Source of the DNA: JAXDTI01 sp034090045
GTDB taxonomy: Bacteria > Actinomycetota > Actinomycetes > Actinomycetales > Actinomycetaceae
Direction of reading: 5' to 3'
DNA length: 64,000 nucleotides
Assembly (NCBI GenBank): GCA_034090045.1
Contig: JAXDTI010000008.1
Coordinates: forward strand, 57,497 to 121,496
This document shows positions 26,267 to 35,676 of this stretch, one piece after another. The position numbers were made by a program, and so were the translations under genes. Each line of letters begins with the position of its first letter. Position 1 is the stretch's first letter. The notes under the pieces were generated by a model, which had not been told where the DNA came from, did not search any database, and saw nothing but the letters and a program-made list of their open reading frames with translations.

Positions 26267-27541
26267 TCAGTCGGTGGCATCAACCATCTCGTCAGCGGTG
26301 GCGGTGGCGAGAGCCTTCTCCTTGCCAAGCGAACCACCGGCGAGCTTGTTAATGACCAGAGCTATAGCGCCGTCTCCGGTTACGTTGGTGGCGGTACCAA
26401 TCGAGTCGATTGCGACATAGAGCGCAACCATCAGCGCATACTGGTCAGCGTTGAAGCCCAATAGACCGACCAGCACGCCCTGCGCGGCAGCTATAGCACC
26501 ACCGGGCACGCCGGGAGCGGCAACCATAATAACACCGAGCAGCGCCACGAAAGCGAGCAGCGAACCGAGCGGGGCATCCATACCGGTCATGATGATGATG
26601 GCGAAAGCAAAAGTGGTTATTTTCACGGTTGAACCAGCCAGGTGGATCGTCGCACACAGTGGAATCACAAATCCGGCAATATCAGACGATACCCCGTTAG
26701 AGAGCGCGCATTTATAGGTGACCGGGATGGTTGCCGCCGAAGACGAGGTGCCCAGTGCGGTAACATAGGCACTCATCATATGTGCCAGCGCCTTGAACGG
26801 ATTAACTTTCGCGATAGCGCCGGCAATCAGATATTGGATGAGCAGCAGCACCACGGTGAGCAGTACGGAAACCAGAATCACCTTTACCATCGCCGAAATA
26901 ACTGAGGCGATCTGGCCGGACTTCGCCATATTCATAAAGGTGCCGAAAATATAGACCGGCAGCAACGGAACAATCGCGTACTTAATCAATCCCATGATGA
27001 TTTCTCGGAACTCTCCAAGTACGCTATGCAGCATATTGGAACGCAGCAGCGACACCCCGATGCCGACGATGAACGCCAACACCAGCGCCGGCATCACTCC
27101 CAGAATCGGAACCAGCTCGAAAAGCTTGATAGCGTTGCCTTCCGCATCAATCGAATCCAGGGCAGAACCGACTGCGTTTTCCGGAGACCCAACCTTTTTT
27201 AGGGCTTCGTTAGCGAGCAGTCCCGGCAGAATCGCCTTATCCACGGCGAGCGTTCCGTACCCGGCGAAAAGTGTGGAACCGTAGGCAATACCGACGGTCA
27301 CCAACAGCCATTTGCCAGCTCCACGTCCCAAATCAGAAAGCGCCGGAGCTACCAGTCCGACAATGATCAGGGGCACACAGAATTGCAGGAACTGTGAAAA
27401 AATGTCGTTGAAAGTGGCAAATACCTTGATGACGCCGTTAGGCATCACGCCCCCAAGTAAGATGCCGAAAAGAATCGCCAGCAATACCCAAAACAGTAGG
27501 CTGCGCACGATTTTATTGTTCTTCAATCCGTTTTCTGCCAT
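26267..27541 (-). CDS. Dicarboxylate/amino acid:cation symporter (DAACS family)
   Basis: 424 aa membrane transporter of the GltP/SstT family, importing acidic or neutral amino acids or C4-dicarboxylates with Na+ or H+. The hairpin-1 serine motif SSSAATIPVTYK, the GVPGGAI hairpin-2 region, and TM8 with GTATNVTGDGAIA are visible; about eight transmembrane helices. The usual Asp-rich TM8 pattern points to an amino acid substrate, but the specificity is not clear. It sits between hisD (66 bp) and hisC (33 bp) on the same strand, so it is probably cotranscribed with them. Confidence 0.92.
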   Translation of the reverse strand: MAENGLKNNKIVRSLLFWVLLAILFGILLGGVMPNGVIKVFATFNDIFSQFLQFCVPLIIVGLVAPALSDLGRGAGKWLLVTVGIAYGSTLFAGYGTLAVDKAILPGLLANEALKKVGSPENAVGSALDSIDAEGNAIKLFELVPILGVMPALVLAFIVGIGVSLLRSNMLHSVLGEFREIIMGLIKYAIVPLLPVYIFGTFMNMAKSGQIASVISAMVKVILVSVLLTVVLLLIQYLIAGAIAKVNPFKALAHMMSAYVTALGTSSSAATIPVTYKCALSNGVSSDIAGFVIPLCATIHLAGSTVKITTFAFAIIIMTGMDAPLGSLLAFVALLGVIMVAAPGVPGGAIAAAQGVLVGLLGFNADQYALMVALYVAIDSIGTATNVTGDGAIALVINKLAGGSLGKEKALATATADEMVDATD

Positions 27542-27607
27542 GTCTCATACTCTCTCGTTGACGGGTTTACATATCCACTTTAGCTGTTGGGAAGTTATTT
27601 CCCCTAT

Positions 27608-28933
27608 TCATTCCACACTGCGGCGTGCCAGAGCCGAACGTCCATGCGCCGGGAGGTTCTCGCTCTCAGCCAGCGTCACTAACTGGTCGGTCACCGCCTC
27701 CAAAGCCGAATTCGAATACTCTAGTTGCTGCACCGACTTCAAGAAACTCATCACTCCCAGACCGGAGTTGTATCGTGCCGTGCCGCCGGTAGGCAAAACA
27801 TGGTTTGAGCCGCCTATATAGTCACCCAGCGGCACCGGCGTGTAGGGGCCGATAAATATCGCCCCGGCATTATGTATCTGTGCGGCATCAGATAGCGCTT
27901 CAGCAGTGTGTATTTCGAGATGTTCAGCACCATAGGCATTAGCGGCAGCCAACACCTGTTCGTGAGTATCGAGCACTACCACACCGGACTGTTGGCCGCT
28001 CAGTGACTGTCGAATACGTTCACTGTGGCGCTGCTCAAACACCAGACGCTCCAGTTCGGCATCAACTTCGGCTGCCAATTTATCCGAATCCGTGAACAGT
28101 ACAGCGGCAGCGGCAGGGTCATGTTCAGCTTGTGAAATCAGATCCGTAGCCACAAATAGCGGGTTAGCTGAAGCATCAGCAACAATACCTATTTCGGTGG
28201 TTCCGGCTTCCGCATCAATCCCGCAAACACCTCGCACCAGGCGTTTAGCCGCTGCCACATAGATGTTTCCAGGACCGGTCACAGTATCGACAGGTTCGCA
28301 CAGCCACCGATCGGTTTCACCCTCGTGAACCCCGTAGGCAAACAAAGCTATCGCCTGGGCGCCACCAACCGCATAGACTTCTGTAACTCCGAGCAGAGCA
28401 CAGGCAGCCAAAATCGTGGGATGCACGCCACCACCGAAATCTTTTTGCGGTGGGGAGGCTAAGGCTATTTCGGGGACTCCGGCAACCTGCGCGGCAACCA
28501 CGTTCATAATCACAGATGAGGGATAGGGCACCAGTCCGCCAGGCACATATAGACCTACCCGACGTACCGGAATCCACCGTTGGGTGACAGTGCCACCCGG
28601 GATTATCTCGGTGACAGATTCGTGGGGCAACTGCCCCTCATGTCCGGCACGAACATGGGAAATAGCGGTCTCCAAGGCGGCACGAACCTGCGGGTCAAGT
28701 CCTTGCAGAGCTGCAGAAATCTCGGATTCGGGGATACGTAAAGCGGGAGGGCGCACACCGTCAAAACGCTCAGCATACTCCAATAGCGCCTCGGTTCCGC
28801 GTACCCGAATATCTGCTATCAGCGGAGCCACGGTATCAGTGGCGGTATCAATATCAATCTCGGCGCGCGGAACAGCCGCAGCCAAGGTCGCCTTATCTGG
28901 TTGTTGACCTCTCAGGTCTATTAGCTTCAGCAC
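27608..28933 (-). CDS. hisD: Histidinol dehydrogenase
   Basis: 441 aa Zn-dependent enzyme performing the last two oxidations of histidine synthesis. GTVTQRWIPVRRVGLYVPGG, SPPQKDF, AVGGAQAIALFAYG and VTGPGN are family signatures; the catalytic Glu/His region near EHLEIH is intact. The start is a GTG at 28933 with no separate Shine-Dalgarno, and a TAAAAT box ends 6 nt upstream, suggesting a leaderless transcript that leads the whole his run. Confidence 0.95.
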   Translation of the reverse strand: MLKLIDLRGQQPDKATLAAAVPRAEIDIDTATDTVAPLIADIRVRGTEALLEYAERFDGVRPPALRIPESEISAALQGLDPQVRAALETAISHVRAGHEGQLPHESVTEIIPGGTVTQRWIPVRRVGLYVPGGLVPYPSSVIMNVVAAQVAGVPEIALASPPQKDFGGGVHPTILAACALLGVTEVYAVGGAQAIALFAYGVHEGETDRWLCEPVDTVTGPGNIYVAAAKRLVRGVCGIDAEAGTTEIGIVADASANPLFVATDLISQAEHDPAAAAVLFTDSDKLAAEVDAELERLVFEQRHSERIRQSLSGQQSGVVVLDTHEQVLAAANAYGAEHLEIHTAEALSDAAQIHNAGAIFIGPYTPVPLGDYIGGSNHVLPTGGTARYNSGLGVMSFLKSVQQLEYSNSALEAVTDQLVTLAESENLPAHGRSALARRSVE

Positions 28934-28939
28934 CTTCCC

Positions 28940-28945
28940 ATTTTA
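28940..28945 (-). promoter_or_regulatory. Candidate -10 box of hisD (leaderless)
   Basis: TAAAAT on the minus strand is followed by 6 nt and then the hisD GTG. No good -35 hexamer is visible at 17-18 bp. The position would place the transcription start on the GTG itself. Confidence 0.5.
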
Positions 28946-28970
28946 CCGTGAAAGACTGGGCAGCAGTGAT

Positions 28971-29411
28971 TCAACTGTGTTCAGCGACCCGCTTGGCGAG
29001 TATCACACGGAAAAGACGGGTACCGAAATATCCGATAGCCGCCATAATCACAAATAGTAGCCACTCCAGCCAGACAGGAACCGTGGTGAACTGCATTTTC
29101 ACGAGTAACACCACAATCATTCCGACGAGGAAACCAACCACGATACCCGCCAGCGGAAACAGCACATAACTCAATGGAGTGCCATCATCTCCTCCGAGAT
29201 AGCGGGTTTGGAGAATAACGGCTATGAACACCAATCCGAGAGCTACACCGCGCAGCCAGATTGACATCCCCAATCCGTTGAAAACCAACACACCGGCTAC
29301 GCTAACCGCCGCCAGTAGATCCACCCATGCCGGGGTGCGCGCAAAAGGTCTGTTCGCTCCAGAGTCCGAACCGTGATTATTGGAAACCGGTTCCAGGTCT
29401 GTGTTTTCCAT
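28971..29411 (-). CDS. Small membrane protein, unrecognised
   Basis: 146 aa: a polar N-terminus of about 27 residues, then four hydrophobic helices (about residues 30-50, 52-68, 82-106 and 115-135), ending in a basic FRVILAKRVAEHS tail. No known domain recognised. The ATG at 29411 has a good AAGGAGCGG upstream. It lies just before hisD with 37 bp between, and is divergent from the S4 gene. Function unknown. Confidence 0.7.
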   Translation of the reverse strand: MENTDLEPVSNNHGSDSGANRPFARTPAWVDLLAAVSVAGVLVFNGLGMSIWLRGVALGLVFIAVILQTRYLGGDDGTPLSYVLFPLAGIVVGFLVGMIVVLLVKMQFTTVPVWLEWLLFVIMAAIGYFGTRLFRVILAKRVAEHS

Positions 29412-29473
29412 TCCGCTCCTTAGGGCTGCTGAATCATCGCGGACACTACGATAAATCAGATATCATCCTTAAC

Positions 29474-29719
29474 GTGTATGAACAGATTGTATCGCTAAAA
29501 TGCCCGATAAGGCTGAAACAATTCGTGAAACTGGCGAATATCAGCGAAACCGGGGGCATGGCCGGGGAACTCATCGCCAGCGGTTTTATCGAGGTAAACG
29601 GGGAAGCGGAATATCGCCCCGGTCGGCAATTGAACTCCGGTGATACCGTGACGCTTACAGCCCCAGGAGGCGGTGACAGCAACGAACAGACCTATAGAAT
29701 AACCGATTCTGGTCAGTGA
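29474..29719 (+). CDS. S4-domain RNA-binding protein (YbcJ-like)
   Basis: 81 aa small basic/acidic S4 protein: IRLKQFVKLANISETGGMAG, then ELIASGFIEVNG and a GDTVTL end, matching YbcJ-like ribosome-associated proteins. I take the GTG at 29474 because family similarity begins there; a longer reading would run antisense through the upstream membrane protein's 5' end. A -10-like TATCAT ends 7 nt before the GTG, compatible with a leaderless transcript. It converges on dnaE. Confidence 0.8.
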   Translation: MYEQIVSLKCPIRLKQFVKLANISETGGMAGELIASGFIEVNGEAEYRPGRQLNSGDTVTLTAPGGGDSNEQTYRITDSGQ

Positions 29720-29724
29720 AATAG

Positions 29725-29750
29725 GCGACAGCCATCAAGAAGCCTGTCGC
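29725..29750. terminator. Small hairpin between the S4 gene and dnaE
   Basis: Inverted repeat GCGACAG / CTGTCGC with a 12-nt loop between the convergent S4 gene and dnaE; it overlaps the last dnaE codons. No U-run, so a weak terminator at best. Confidence 0.3.
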
Positions 29751-32700
29751 TTGACGAAGCAATCCGCACCGAGCAGCACTTTCATATCGGCAGCAAAAGA
29801 ACCGTCAGCATTAACCCCGTACTCTTCGCTGACTTTCACAACCCGGGTCGCATCATCCCCGACCAGGTGCAGATGAACCTCTTGGATCCCCCGATGCCCC
29901 TGGCAGATACGCTTTATCTCCTCAAGGTTCTCCGGGGTGCAGCGACGTACCGGGAGTCGTATTGCCACCGGCGAACGATCCGAGTCCACAATCTCTGGAA
30001 TCGTCATTTCCCGCACCGAAACCTGCGGAATACCGTCACGGTAGCTCACCAACCCGCTCACCGATATAACTTCATCGGTTGCCAATTGCAGCGAATACTT
30101 TTCATAGGTGTTAGCCCAAAACATCAGGTCAATCGACCCGGTCATATCCTCTAGGGTGACTATCGCCCAGAGTTTACCGGTTTTTTTATTCGTCTTTCGT
30201 TGAATATCGCTGACCAATCCGCAGAGTTGAACCCGAGCGTTTTCCCCTATCGAATCCTCGGCTGTGATAGTCGCGATGTCCATATCGGAGTTTTCAGCAA
30301 GCACATAGTCCAAACCGTCCAGCGGATGCGCGGAGACATACAGACCCAGCATTTCGCGTTCCTTATTGAGCTTCTCTTTCTTCGGCCACTCCTCCATATC
30401 GGGAATCTCCCAGCTGTATCCCGGGTCGGAGCCCTGCCCGACCTCCCCACCGGATACCGCAGCGAACAGGTCAAACTGTCCGAGAGCCTCGTTCTTTTTT
30501 AACTCGGTGGCTTCATCGACCGCCTGCTGGTGTACGGCAAACAAAGAACGACGATTCACTCCGGTGGAGTCGAAAGCACCGGCAAGGATCAACGATTCAA
30601 TCACTCGCCTGTTCAACACCGCGAGCGGCACCTTGTCGATAAAATCCTGGAAGGAAACATAGTCTCCTTTGTTTTCCCGAGCAGCGATAATTTCCTCAAC
30701 GACTTTTTCTCCCACGTTACGTACCGCCGAGAGCCCGAAGCGGATATTGTCGCCATCGGCAGAGAAGTTTACGGATGAGGCGTTCATGTCGGGAGGCAGA
30801 ACGGTAATCCCGAGATGGCGACATTCCCGCAGGTAGAGTCCAGACTTAGTTTTATCGTCCTTTGTTGATGTCAGCAGCGCCGCCATGTATTCGACCGGAT
30901 AGTGTGTTTTGAGATAGGCCGTCCAGTAGGATACCAGACCGTAGGCTGCCGAATGTGACTTGTTAAAAGCATAGGAGGAAAACGGCACCAGAATGTCCCA
31001 CAGGGTCTGGATTGCCTCTCGGGAATAGCCGTTATCAGCCATGCCGGTCGAGAACTTTTCGAACTGTTGATCCATCTCGTCTTTGTGTTTTTTACCCATC
31101 GCTCGGCGCAAAATATCTGCCTCTCCGAGGCTGTATCCGGCAACTTTCCGGGCGATAGCCATGACCTGTTCCTGATAGACGATCAGACCATAGGTTTCAT
31201 CGAGAATATCTGCCAGCGGGTCTGCCAACTCCGGATGGATCGGTTCTATATGCTGTTGACCGTTTTTGCGCAGCGCATATTTAACGTGCGAGTTCGCCCC
31301 CATCGGGCCGGGGCGGTAGAGGGCACCAAGCGCCGAAATGTCGGCAAAGTTTGTGGGTTTCAACTGTTTTAGCAGTGAGCGCATCCCCGAGGAGTCGAGC
31401 TGAAAAACACCGAGAGTGTCACCCCGGGAAAGCAGCTTATAGGTTTCAGCATCGTCGAGGGGCAACTCACTGAGATCTACGGAAGCCTTGTTATTTGCAA
31501 CAATGTTGTCCAGCGCGTCAGACAGCACCGTGAGATTCCTCAAGCCGAGGAAATCCATCTTCAACAGTCCAAGGTTTTCACAGGTTGGATAGTCAAATTG
31601 GGTTATGATTGCGCCGTCTGCGGGTCGCTTCATAATCGGGATGATATCGGTGAGCGGCTCCGACGACATGATTACTGCGCAGGCGTGCACACCCCACTGC
31701 CTGGTGAGCCCCTCAAGTCCCTTTGCCAATTCGAGAACCGATTCTGTTTCCTGTGGATTTTTCTCCACAAAATCTCGAAATTCGGCGGCTTCAGGGTAGC
31801 GGGGATCGGAGGAATCGTAGATGCCGCTGAGCGATATATCCTTACCCATGATTGCTGGAGGCATCGCTTTCGTCATCATCTCACCCAGTGAGTATGGCTT
31901 ATCGAGGATACGTGCCGCGTCTTTCAGAGCCTGCTTTGCTTTGATTCTGCCGTATGTTACAACCTGCGAAACCTTGTCGGAACCGTATTTGTCCGACACA
32001 TAGTCGATGACCTCCTGGCGGCGACGCTCATCAAAATCAACATCAATATCGGGCATAGAAACCCGTTCCGGATTCAAGAAACGTTCGAACATCAACCCGT
32101 GTTCCAACGGATTCAGCTCGGTAATACCCATCGCATATGCCACAATCGAGCCGGCACCTGAACCGCGTCCCGGTCCGACCCTGATCCCGTGGTCTTTCGC
32201 CCAGTTGATAAAGTCTGCTACCACCAGGAAGTAACCTGGGAACCCCATTTGGGCAATGATTCCGCATTCGTAGTCAGCCTGTTTACGCTCCGCATCGGGG
32301 ATGCCGTTCGGGAAACGTCGCTGCAGCCCCCGCTCAACTTCCTTGATGAACCAGGAATGTTCGTCTTCCCCTGCAGGCACCGGGAAACGCGGCATAAAGT
32401 CCGCGCCTTCAGCTGCGGTTTTAAAGGCGACATCACACTGTTGGGCAACCAGCAGGGTGTTGTCGCAAGCTTCGGGGAAATCCCGGAAAATATCGCGCAT
32501 TTCCTCGGTGGAACGCAGATAGTACCCGGTTCCGTCAAAGGTAAAACGATCTTGGTCATTGAGTCGTGAACCGGAGTTGATACACAACAGCGCATCCTGT
32601 ATTGGCTGGTCGTCCGGGTCAACATAGTGGGAGTCGTTGGTGGCGATTAACGGGATATTCAGTTTCTTTGCAATATCCAGCAGGTCATTTTGAACACGCC

Positions 32701-33301
32701 GCTCAATGTCGAGTCCGTGATCCATCAACTCGGCATAGAAATAGTCTTTTCCGAAGATTTCCTGTAGCTCACCGGCCGCCCTGAATGCCTCATCGTATTG
32801 CCCGAGACGCAGACGCGTCTGTATCTCTCCAGATGGGCATCCGGTTGTTCCTATCAAATTTTTGCCGTAGTGTTCCAGTAATTCCCGATCGACCCGCGGC
32901 CATTTGCTCATCTGTCCTTCGAGAGAAGCCAGCGAACCGAGCCTAAACAGGTCATGCATTCCAGCGTTGTTTCGCGCCAAAAGCGTCATGTGGGTGTAGG
33001 CACCACGAGCCGAAACGTCATCCTTAGACTGTTCGGGAGTGCCCCAGGTCACCCGGTCGTGGTTCTTCCTTGAAGTTCCGGGGGTGACGTATGCCTCCAG
33101 ACCGATAATCGGTTTAATTCCGGCTTTGCGGGCTGCCGACCAAAACTCGTATGCTCCAAAAAGATAACCGTGGTCAGTGATAGCTATAGCGGATTGATTC
33201 TGGGCTTTTGCCCTGTCCACAAGTCTTTTTATCTGGGCTGCACCGTCTAGCATCGAGTATTCTGTGTGACAGTGGAGGTGAACAAAATCGGCTGTGGGCA
33301 C
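29735..33301 (-). CDS. dnaE: DNA polymerase III subunit alpha
   Basis: Replicative polymerase catalytic subunit, 1188 aa. N-terminal PHP domain (HLHCHTEYSMLDGA near residues 8-21), palm domain with catalytic Asp residues in PDIDVDFD, a thumb/finger region with GRGSGAGS, and a C-terminal OB fold and tau-binding part. This is the DnaE1 form rather than the mutasome DnaE2. The GTG start is 4 nt after the pseudouridine synthase stop, so the lspA-rluD-dnaE genes form an operon. Confidence 0.98.
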   Translation of the reverse strand: MPTADFVHLHCHTEYSMLDGAAQIKRLVDRAKAQNQSAIAITDHGYLFGAYEFWSAARKAGIKPIIGLEAYVTPGTSRKNHDRVTWGTPEQSKDDVSARGAYTHMTLLARNNAGMHDLFRLGSLASLEGQMSKWPRVDRELLEHYGKNLIGTTGCPSGEIQTRLRLGQYDEAFRAAGELQEIFGKDYFYAELMDHGLDIERRVQNDLLDIAKKLNIPLIATNDSHYVDPDDQPIQDALLCINSGSRLNDQDRFTFDGTGYYLRSTEEMRDIFRDFPEACDNTLLVAQQCDVAFKTAAEGADFMPRFPVPAGEDEHSWFIKEVERGLQRRFPNGIPDAERKQADYECGIIAQMGFPGYFLVVADFINWAKDHGIRVGPGRGSGAGSIVAYAMGITELNPLEHGLMFERFLNPERVSMPDIDVDFDERRRQEVIDYVSDKYGSDKVSQVVTYGRIKAKQALKDAARILDKPYSLGEMMTKAMPPAIMGKDISLSGIYDSSDPRYPEAAEFRDFVEKNPQETESVLELAKGLEGLTRQWGVHACAVIMSSEPLTDIIPIMKRPADGAIITQFDYPTCENLGLLKMDFLGLRNLTVLSDALDNIVANNKASVDLSELPLDDAETYKLLSRGDTLGVFQLDSSGMRSLLKQLKPTNFADISALGALYRPGPMGANSHVKYALRKNGQQHIEPIHPELADPLADILDETYGLIVYQEQVMAIARKVAGYSLGEADILRRAMGKKHKDEMDQQFEKFSTGMADNGYSREAIQTLWDILVPFSSYAFNKSHSAAYGLVSYWTAYLKTHYPVEYMAALLTSTKDDKTKSGLYLRECRHLGITVLPPDMNASSVNFSADGDNIRFGLSAVRNVGEKVVEEIIAARENKGDYVSFQDFIDKVPLAVLNRRVIESLILAGAFDSTGVNRRSLFAVHQQAVDEATELKKNEALGQFDLFAAVSGGEVGQGSDPGYSWEIPDMEEWPKKEKLNKEREMLGLYVSAHPLDGLDYVLAENSDMDIATITAEDSIGENARVQLCGLVSDIQRKTNKKTGKLWAIVTLEDMTGSIDLMFWANTYEKYSLQLATDEVISVSGLVSYRDGIPQVSVREMTIPEIVDSDRSPVAIRLPVRRCTPENLEEIKRICQGHRGIQEVHLHLVGDDATRVVKVSEEYGVNADGSFAADMKVLLGADCFVKRQAS

Positions 33302-33305
33302 GGGT

Positions 33306-34229
33306 CTAGTCTAGCCCGCTTCCACCCAGATGGCTGCCCGAACGTAACACCTCCAAGCTGCGGCACAGGTCATCAGGATAGGGTGCCTGAAAGTTGAGAT
33401 ACTCTCCGGTGAGCGGATGGTGAAAACCGAGTTCAAAAGCGTGAAGCCACTGTCGCTGCACTCCGGCACGCCGGGCGAGCACCGGGTCAGCACCGTAGAG
33501 CGCATCTCCCAGGAGGGGATGTTTGAGTGCGGAGAAATGCACCCTGATCTGGTGGGTTCGACCAGTTTCTAGACGCACTTCAAGCAGGGTTGCTCCAGCA
33601 AAAACCTCCAGGGTTTCATACCTGGTGATTGCGGGTTTTCCGTCATAGTCCACACACATACGGAAATCTCGTCCAGGTGCGCGCCCAATCGGCGCATCTA
33701 TGGTGCCTCGCCACGGATCCGGATATCCCTGCGCGAGCGCGTGGTAGGTTTTATTTACCCGCCGGTATCGGAACTCATTTTTCAACTTTCCGTAGGCCAT
33801 CTCATCTTTAGCTACCACCATTGCGCCGCTGGTTCCGGCATCCAGACGATGCACAATTCCGGTGCGTTCCACCGGGCCGGAAGTCGAAACCCTACGACCG
33901 GAAGCGAGTAGCGCACCTATAACGGTCGGCCCCTCCCAGCCCGGTCCGCTGTGGGCCGCCATACCAACCGGTTTATTGACCACAATCAGGTGTTCGTCTT
34001 CGAATAGCACCTGGAAGTCTGCCGGTGTTGGTTCGGGAGCCCCCCGGGTGTCAGCGGCTGCTATTTCGCTGAGTGCCGAGGAGGCAAGCTCCACATTGTC
34101 GCCGTTATCAACGTCGGTCGATTTTGTTGCCGGCAGTGAGTTTACGGTTACTGCACCGGATGCGATTATTCGAGCCGCTTGTGAGCGAGATACCGGCCAG
34201 TTTAGAGATATATAGGTGTCAAGCCGCAT
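33306..34229 (-). CDS. RluA/RluD-family 23S rRNA pseudouridine synthase
   Basis: 307 aa: N-terminal S4 domain (MRLDTYISLNWPVSRSQAAR), then a pseudouridine synthase domain with the catalytic Asp in HRLDAGTSGAMVVAK and the RTHQIRVH motif. I prefer the ATG at 34229; an in-frame ATG 6 nt earlier and a GTG 12 nt earlier are alternatives. It overlaps the lspA end by 11 nt. Which uridine it modifies is not deducible. Confidence 0.93.
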   Translation of the reverse strand: MRLDTYISLNWPVSRSQAARIIASGAVTVNSLPATKSTDVDNGDNVELASSALSEIAAADTRGAPEPTPADFQVLFEDEHLIVVNKPVGMAAHSGPGWEGPTVIGALLASGRRVSTSGPVERTGIVHRLDAGTSGAMVVAKDEMAYGKLKNEFRYRRVNKTYHALAQGYPDPWRGTIDAPIGRAPGRDFRMCVDYDGKPAITRYETLEVFAGATLLEVRLETGRTHQIRVHFSALKHPLLGDALYGADPVLARRAGVQRQWLHAFELGFHHPLTGEYLNFQAPYPDDLCRSLEVLRSGSHLGGSGLD

Positions 34230-34725
34230 CGGCATCGCCACCGTGGCTTTCCGTGACCTTTACTTGGGGATCGCTCCCCATGAAAGTGAGTGAAAGTATT
34301 ATTACAACCGCAATCACGATCGCAATATCTGCGACATTTCCGACAAAAAAGCCCTTGTAGTTTATAAAATCAACCACGTGACCACGTCCCCAGCCCGGTG
34401 ATTGAACGAGTCGGTCAATCAGGTTTCCGAAAGCACCGGCAGCCAGCAGCATCAGTGCGACTATCCACCACAGTGAGGTCACCCGACGAATATAGAGGGC
34501 GATTACGACCAACACCACGAGGGCAATCACGGTAAAAAGTGGCGCGGCACCGATACCTAGGGAAAACGCAGCACCGGGATTACTGATGAGTTGGAGAGAC
34601 ACGAAGTCACCGATCAGCGGTTTCACGTGTCCGGGCTGCAGATAGCTCATGGCCAAGAATTTGGTCAGCTGATCTAAGAAAACAACCACGACAAAGACCG
34701 CTGCCCCTGTAACTTTGCCACGCAT
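34219..34725 (-). CDS. lspA: Lipoprotein signal peptidase (signal peptidase II)
   Basis: 168 aa integral membrane aspartic protease removing lipoprotein signal peptides. Four transmembrane helices; the catalytic Asp pair lies in GNLIDRL and NVADIAI. I take the ATG at 34725; a TTG 18 nt earlier touches the divIVA terminator. No real Shine-Dalgarno; GAAAAT ends 6 nt before the ATG, so a leaderless transcript is possible. Starts an operon with the pseudouridine synthase and dnaE. Confidence 0.95.
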   Translation of the reverse strand: MRGKVTGAAVFVVVVFLDQLTKFLAMSYLQPGHVKPLIGDFVSLQLISNPGAAFSLGIGAAPLFTVIALVVLVVIALYIRRVTSLWWIVALMLLAAGAFGNLIDRLVQSPGWGRGHVVDFINYKGFFVGNVADIAIVIAVVIILSLTFMGSDPQVKVTESHGGDADAA

Positions 34726-34744
34726 AACCCCATTTTCACACAAA

Positions 34745-34780
34745 ACCGGCGGTGGAGCTCAATCGAGCGCCACCGCCGGT
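34745..34780 (-). terminator. Rho-independent terminator after divIVA
   Basis: A 16-bp stem with one mismatch (ACCGGCGGTGG... paired with ...CCACCGCCGGT), a 4-nt loop, then TTTTGTG on the minus strand, starting 24 bp after the divIVA stop. It separates the cell-division cluster from lspA. Confidence 0.8.
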
Positions 34781-34803
34781 TAATGCTATTGTTTATATTC
34801 CGT

Positions 34804-35496
34804 TCAGGAAGCCTTCTCGACCTGCTGCAACAGCTGTTCAAGGTGCTGGCGCAGCTGACCGCGATAGTCGGATTCGAAGCGTTTGAGACCATCGACCTTT
34901 TCCTGCAGCGCGGCGCGCTCGGTTTCCAGCTGATCCCGTACGCGACGGTTCTCATCGCGCGCCTCCTGGACGATCTGGTCGCCCTGGGCACGAGCTTCAG
35001 CGATGATACGTTGACCTTCTTCCTCACCGTTACGCACATATTCGTCATGAACCCGCTGAGCGAGAGCCAGCATGGAGGTTGCATCCTGCTGAGGTGCAGC
35101 TGTGGGCTGAGTTTCCGGCTGCGACACGGCAGCAGCCGGAGCGGCATTAGCCTGCGCTTTAAGCTGGCTGATTTCACTGTCGCGCTTCGCCAATTCGCCT
35201 TCCTGGGCGGCGAGGTTGCTCTGCGCTTCAGCCAGTTGTGCCTCCAGCTGTGCGATACGGGATTGAGCTCCAGCGAGTTCCTGGCGCAGCTTGCCGAGCT
35301 GTGCATCATCTCCGCCCGATACGGGAGCGCCGCTCTGGGCATCCTGCAGCTCGGTCTCCAACTCGACTATGGTCTTTACAACCTGGTCGAGGAACACATC
35401 TACCTCGTCCTGGTCATAACCCTCACGGAACTTCGTCGGGGTGAAGCGCTTGTAGTGCACGTCCTCAGCGGTCAGACGCTGACTGTTCTCTGCCAT
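34804..35496 (-). CDS. divIVA: DivIVA/Wag31-family polar growth protein
   Basis: 230 aa cytoplasmic coiled-coil scaffold that binds curved membrane at the poles and recruits wall synthesis. N-terminal DivIVA domain with KRFTPTKFREGYDQDEVDVFLDQV; then a long coiled coil interrupted by an Ala/Gln/Pro-rich linker (about residues 113-137), and a C-terminal coiled coil from about 138 to the end. It follows yggT by 180 AT-rich bp and ends at a strong terminator. Confidence 0.96.
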   Translation of the reverse strand: MAENSQRLTAEDVHYKRFTPTKFREGYDQDEVDVFLDQVVKTIVELETELQDAQSGAPVSGGDDAQLGKLRQELAGAQSRIAQLEAQLAEAQSNLAAQEGELAKRDSEISQLKAQANAAPAAAVSQPETQPTAAPQQDATSMLALAQRVHDEYVRNGEEEGQRIIAEARAQGDQIVQEARDENRRVRDQLETERAALQEKVDGLKRFESDYRGQLRQHLEQLLQQVEKAS

Positions 35497-35562
35497 CTGC
35501 TGTCTCCTTCAGATATTTCATGTTACTCGGATTTAAGGCAACTAAAACCGACAACTTCGTCA

Positions 35563-35602
35563 ATCATAGCGCATCCTTAGCAATTTTCACATAAGTATCA
35601 TA
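35563..35602 (-). promoter_or_regulatory. AT-rich promoter region upstream of divIVA
   Basis: Two TATGAT hexamers on the minus strand (35602-35597 and 35568-35563) lie in the 180-bp AT-rich gap before divIVA. -35 elements are poor. Separate expression of divIVA is plausible. Confidence 0.3.
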
Positions 35603-35676
35603 AATAACAAGAACTATAGCGCCGCCAACTGCACAGATATATAACGAAACGGTTAAATTAACGCCTATACCAGGGA

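Noticed and set aside
29327..29473. Longer N-terminus of the S4 protein
   Set aside because: It runs antisense through the start of the membrane protein gene and lacks S4 similarity.
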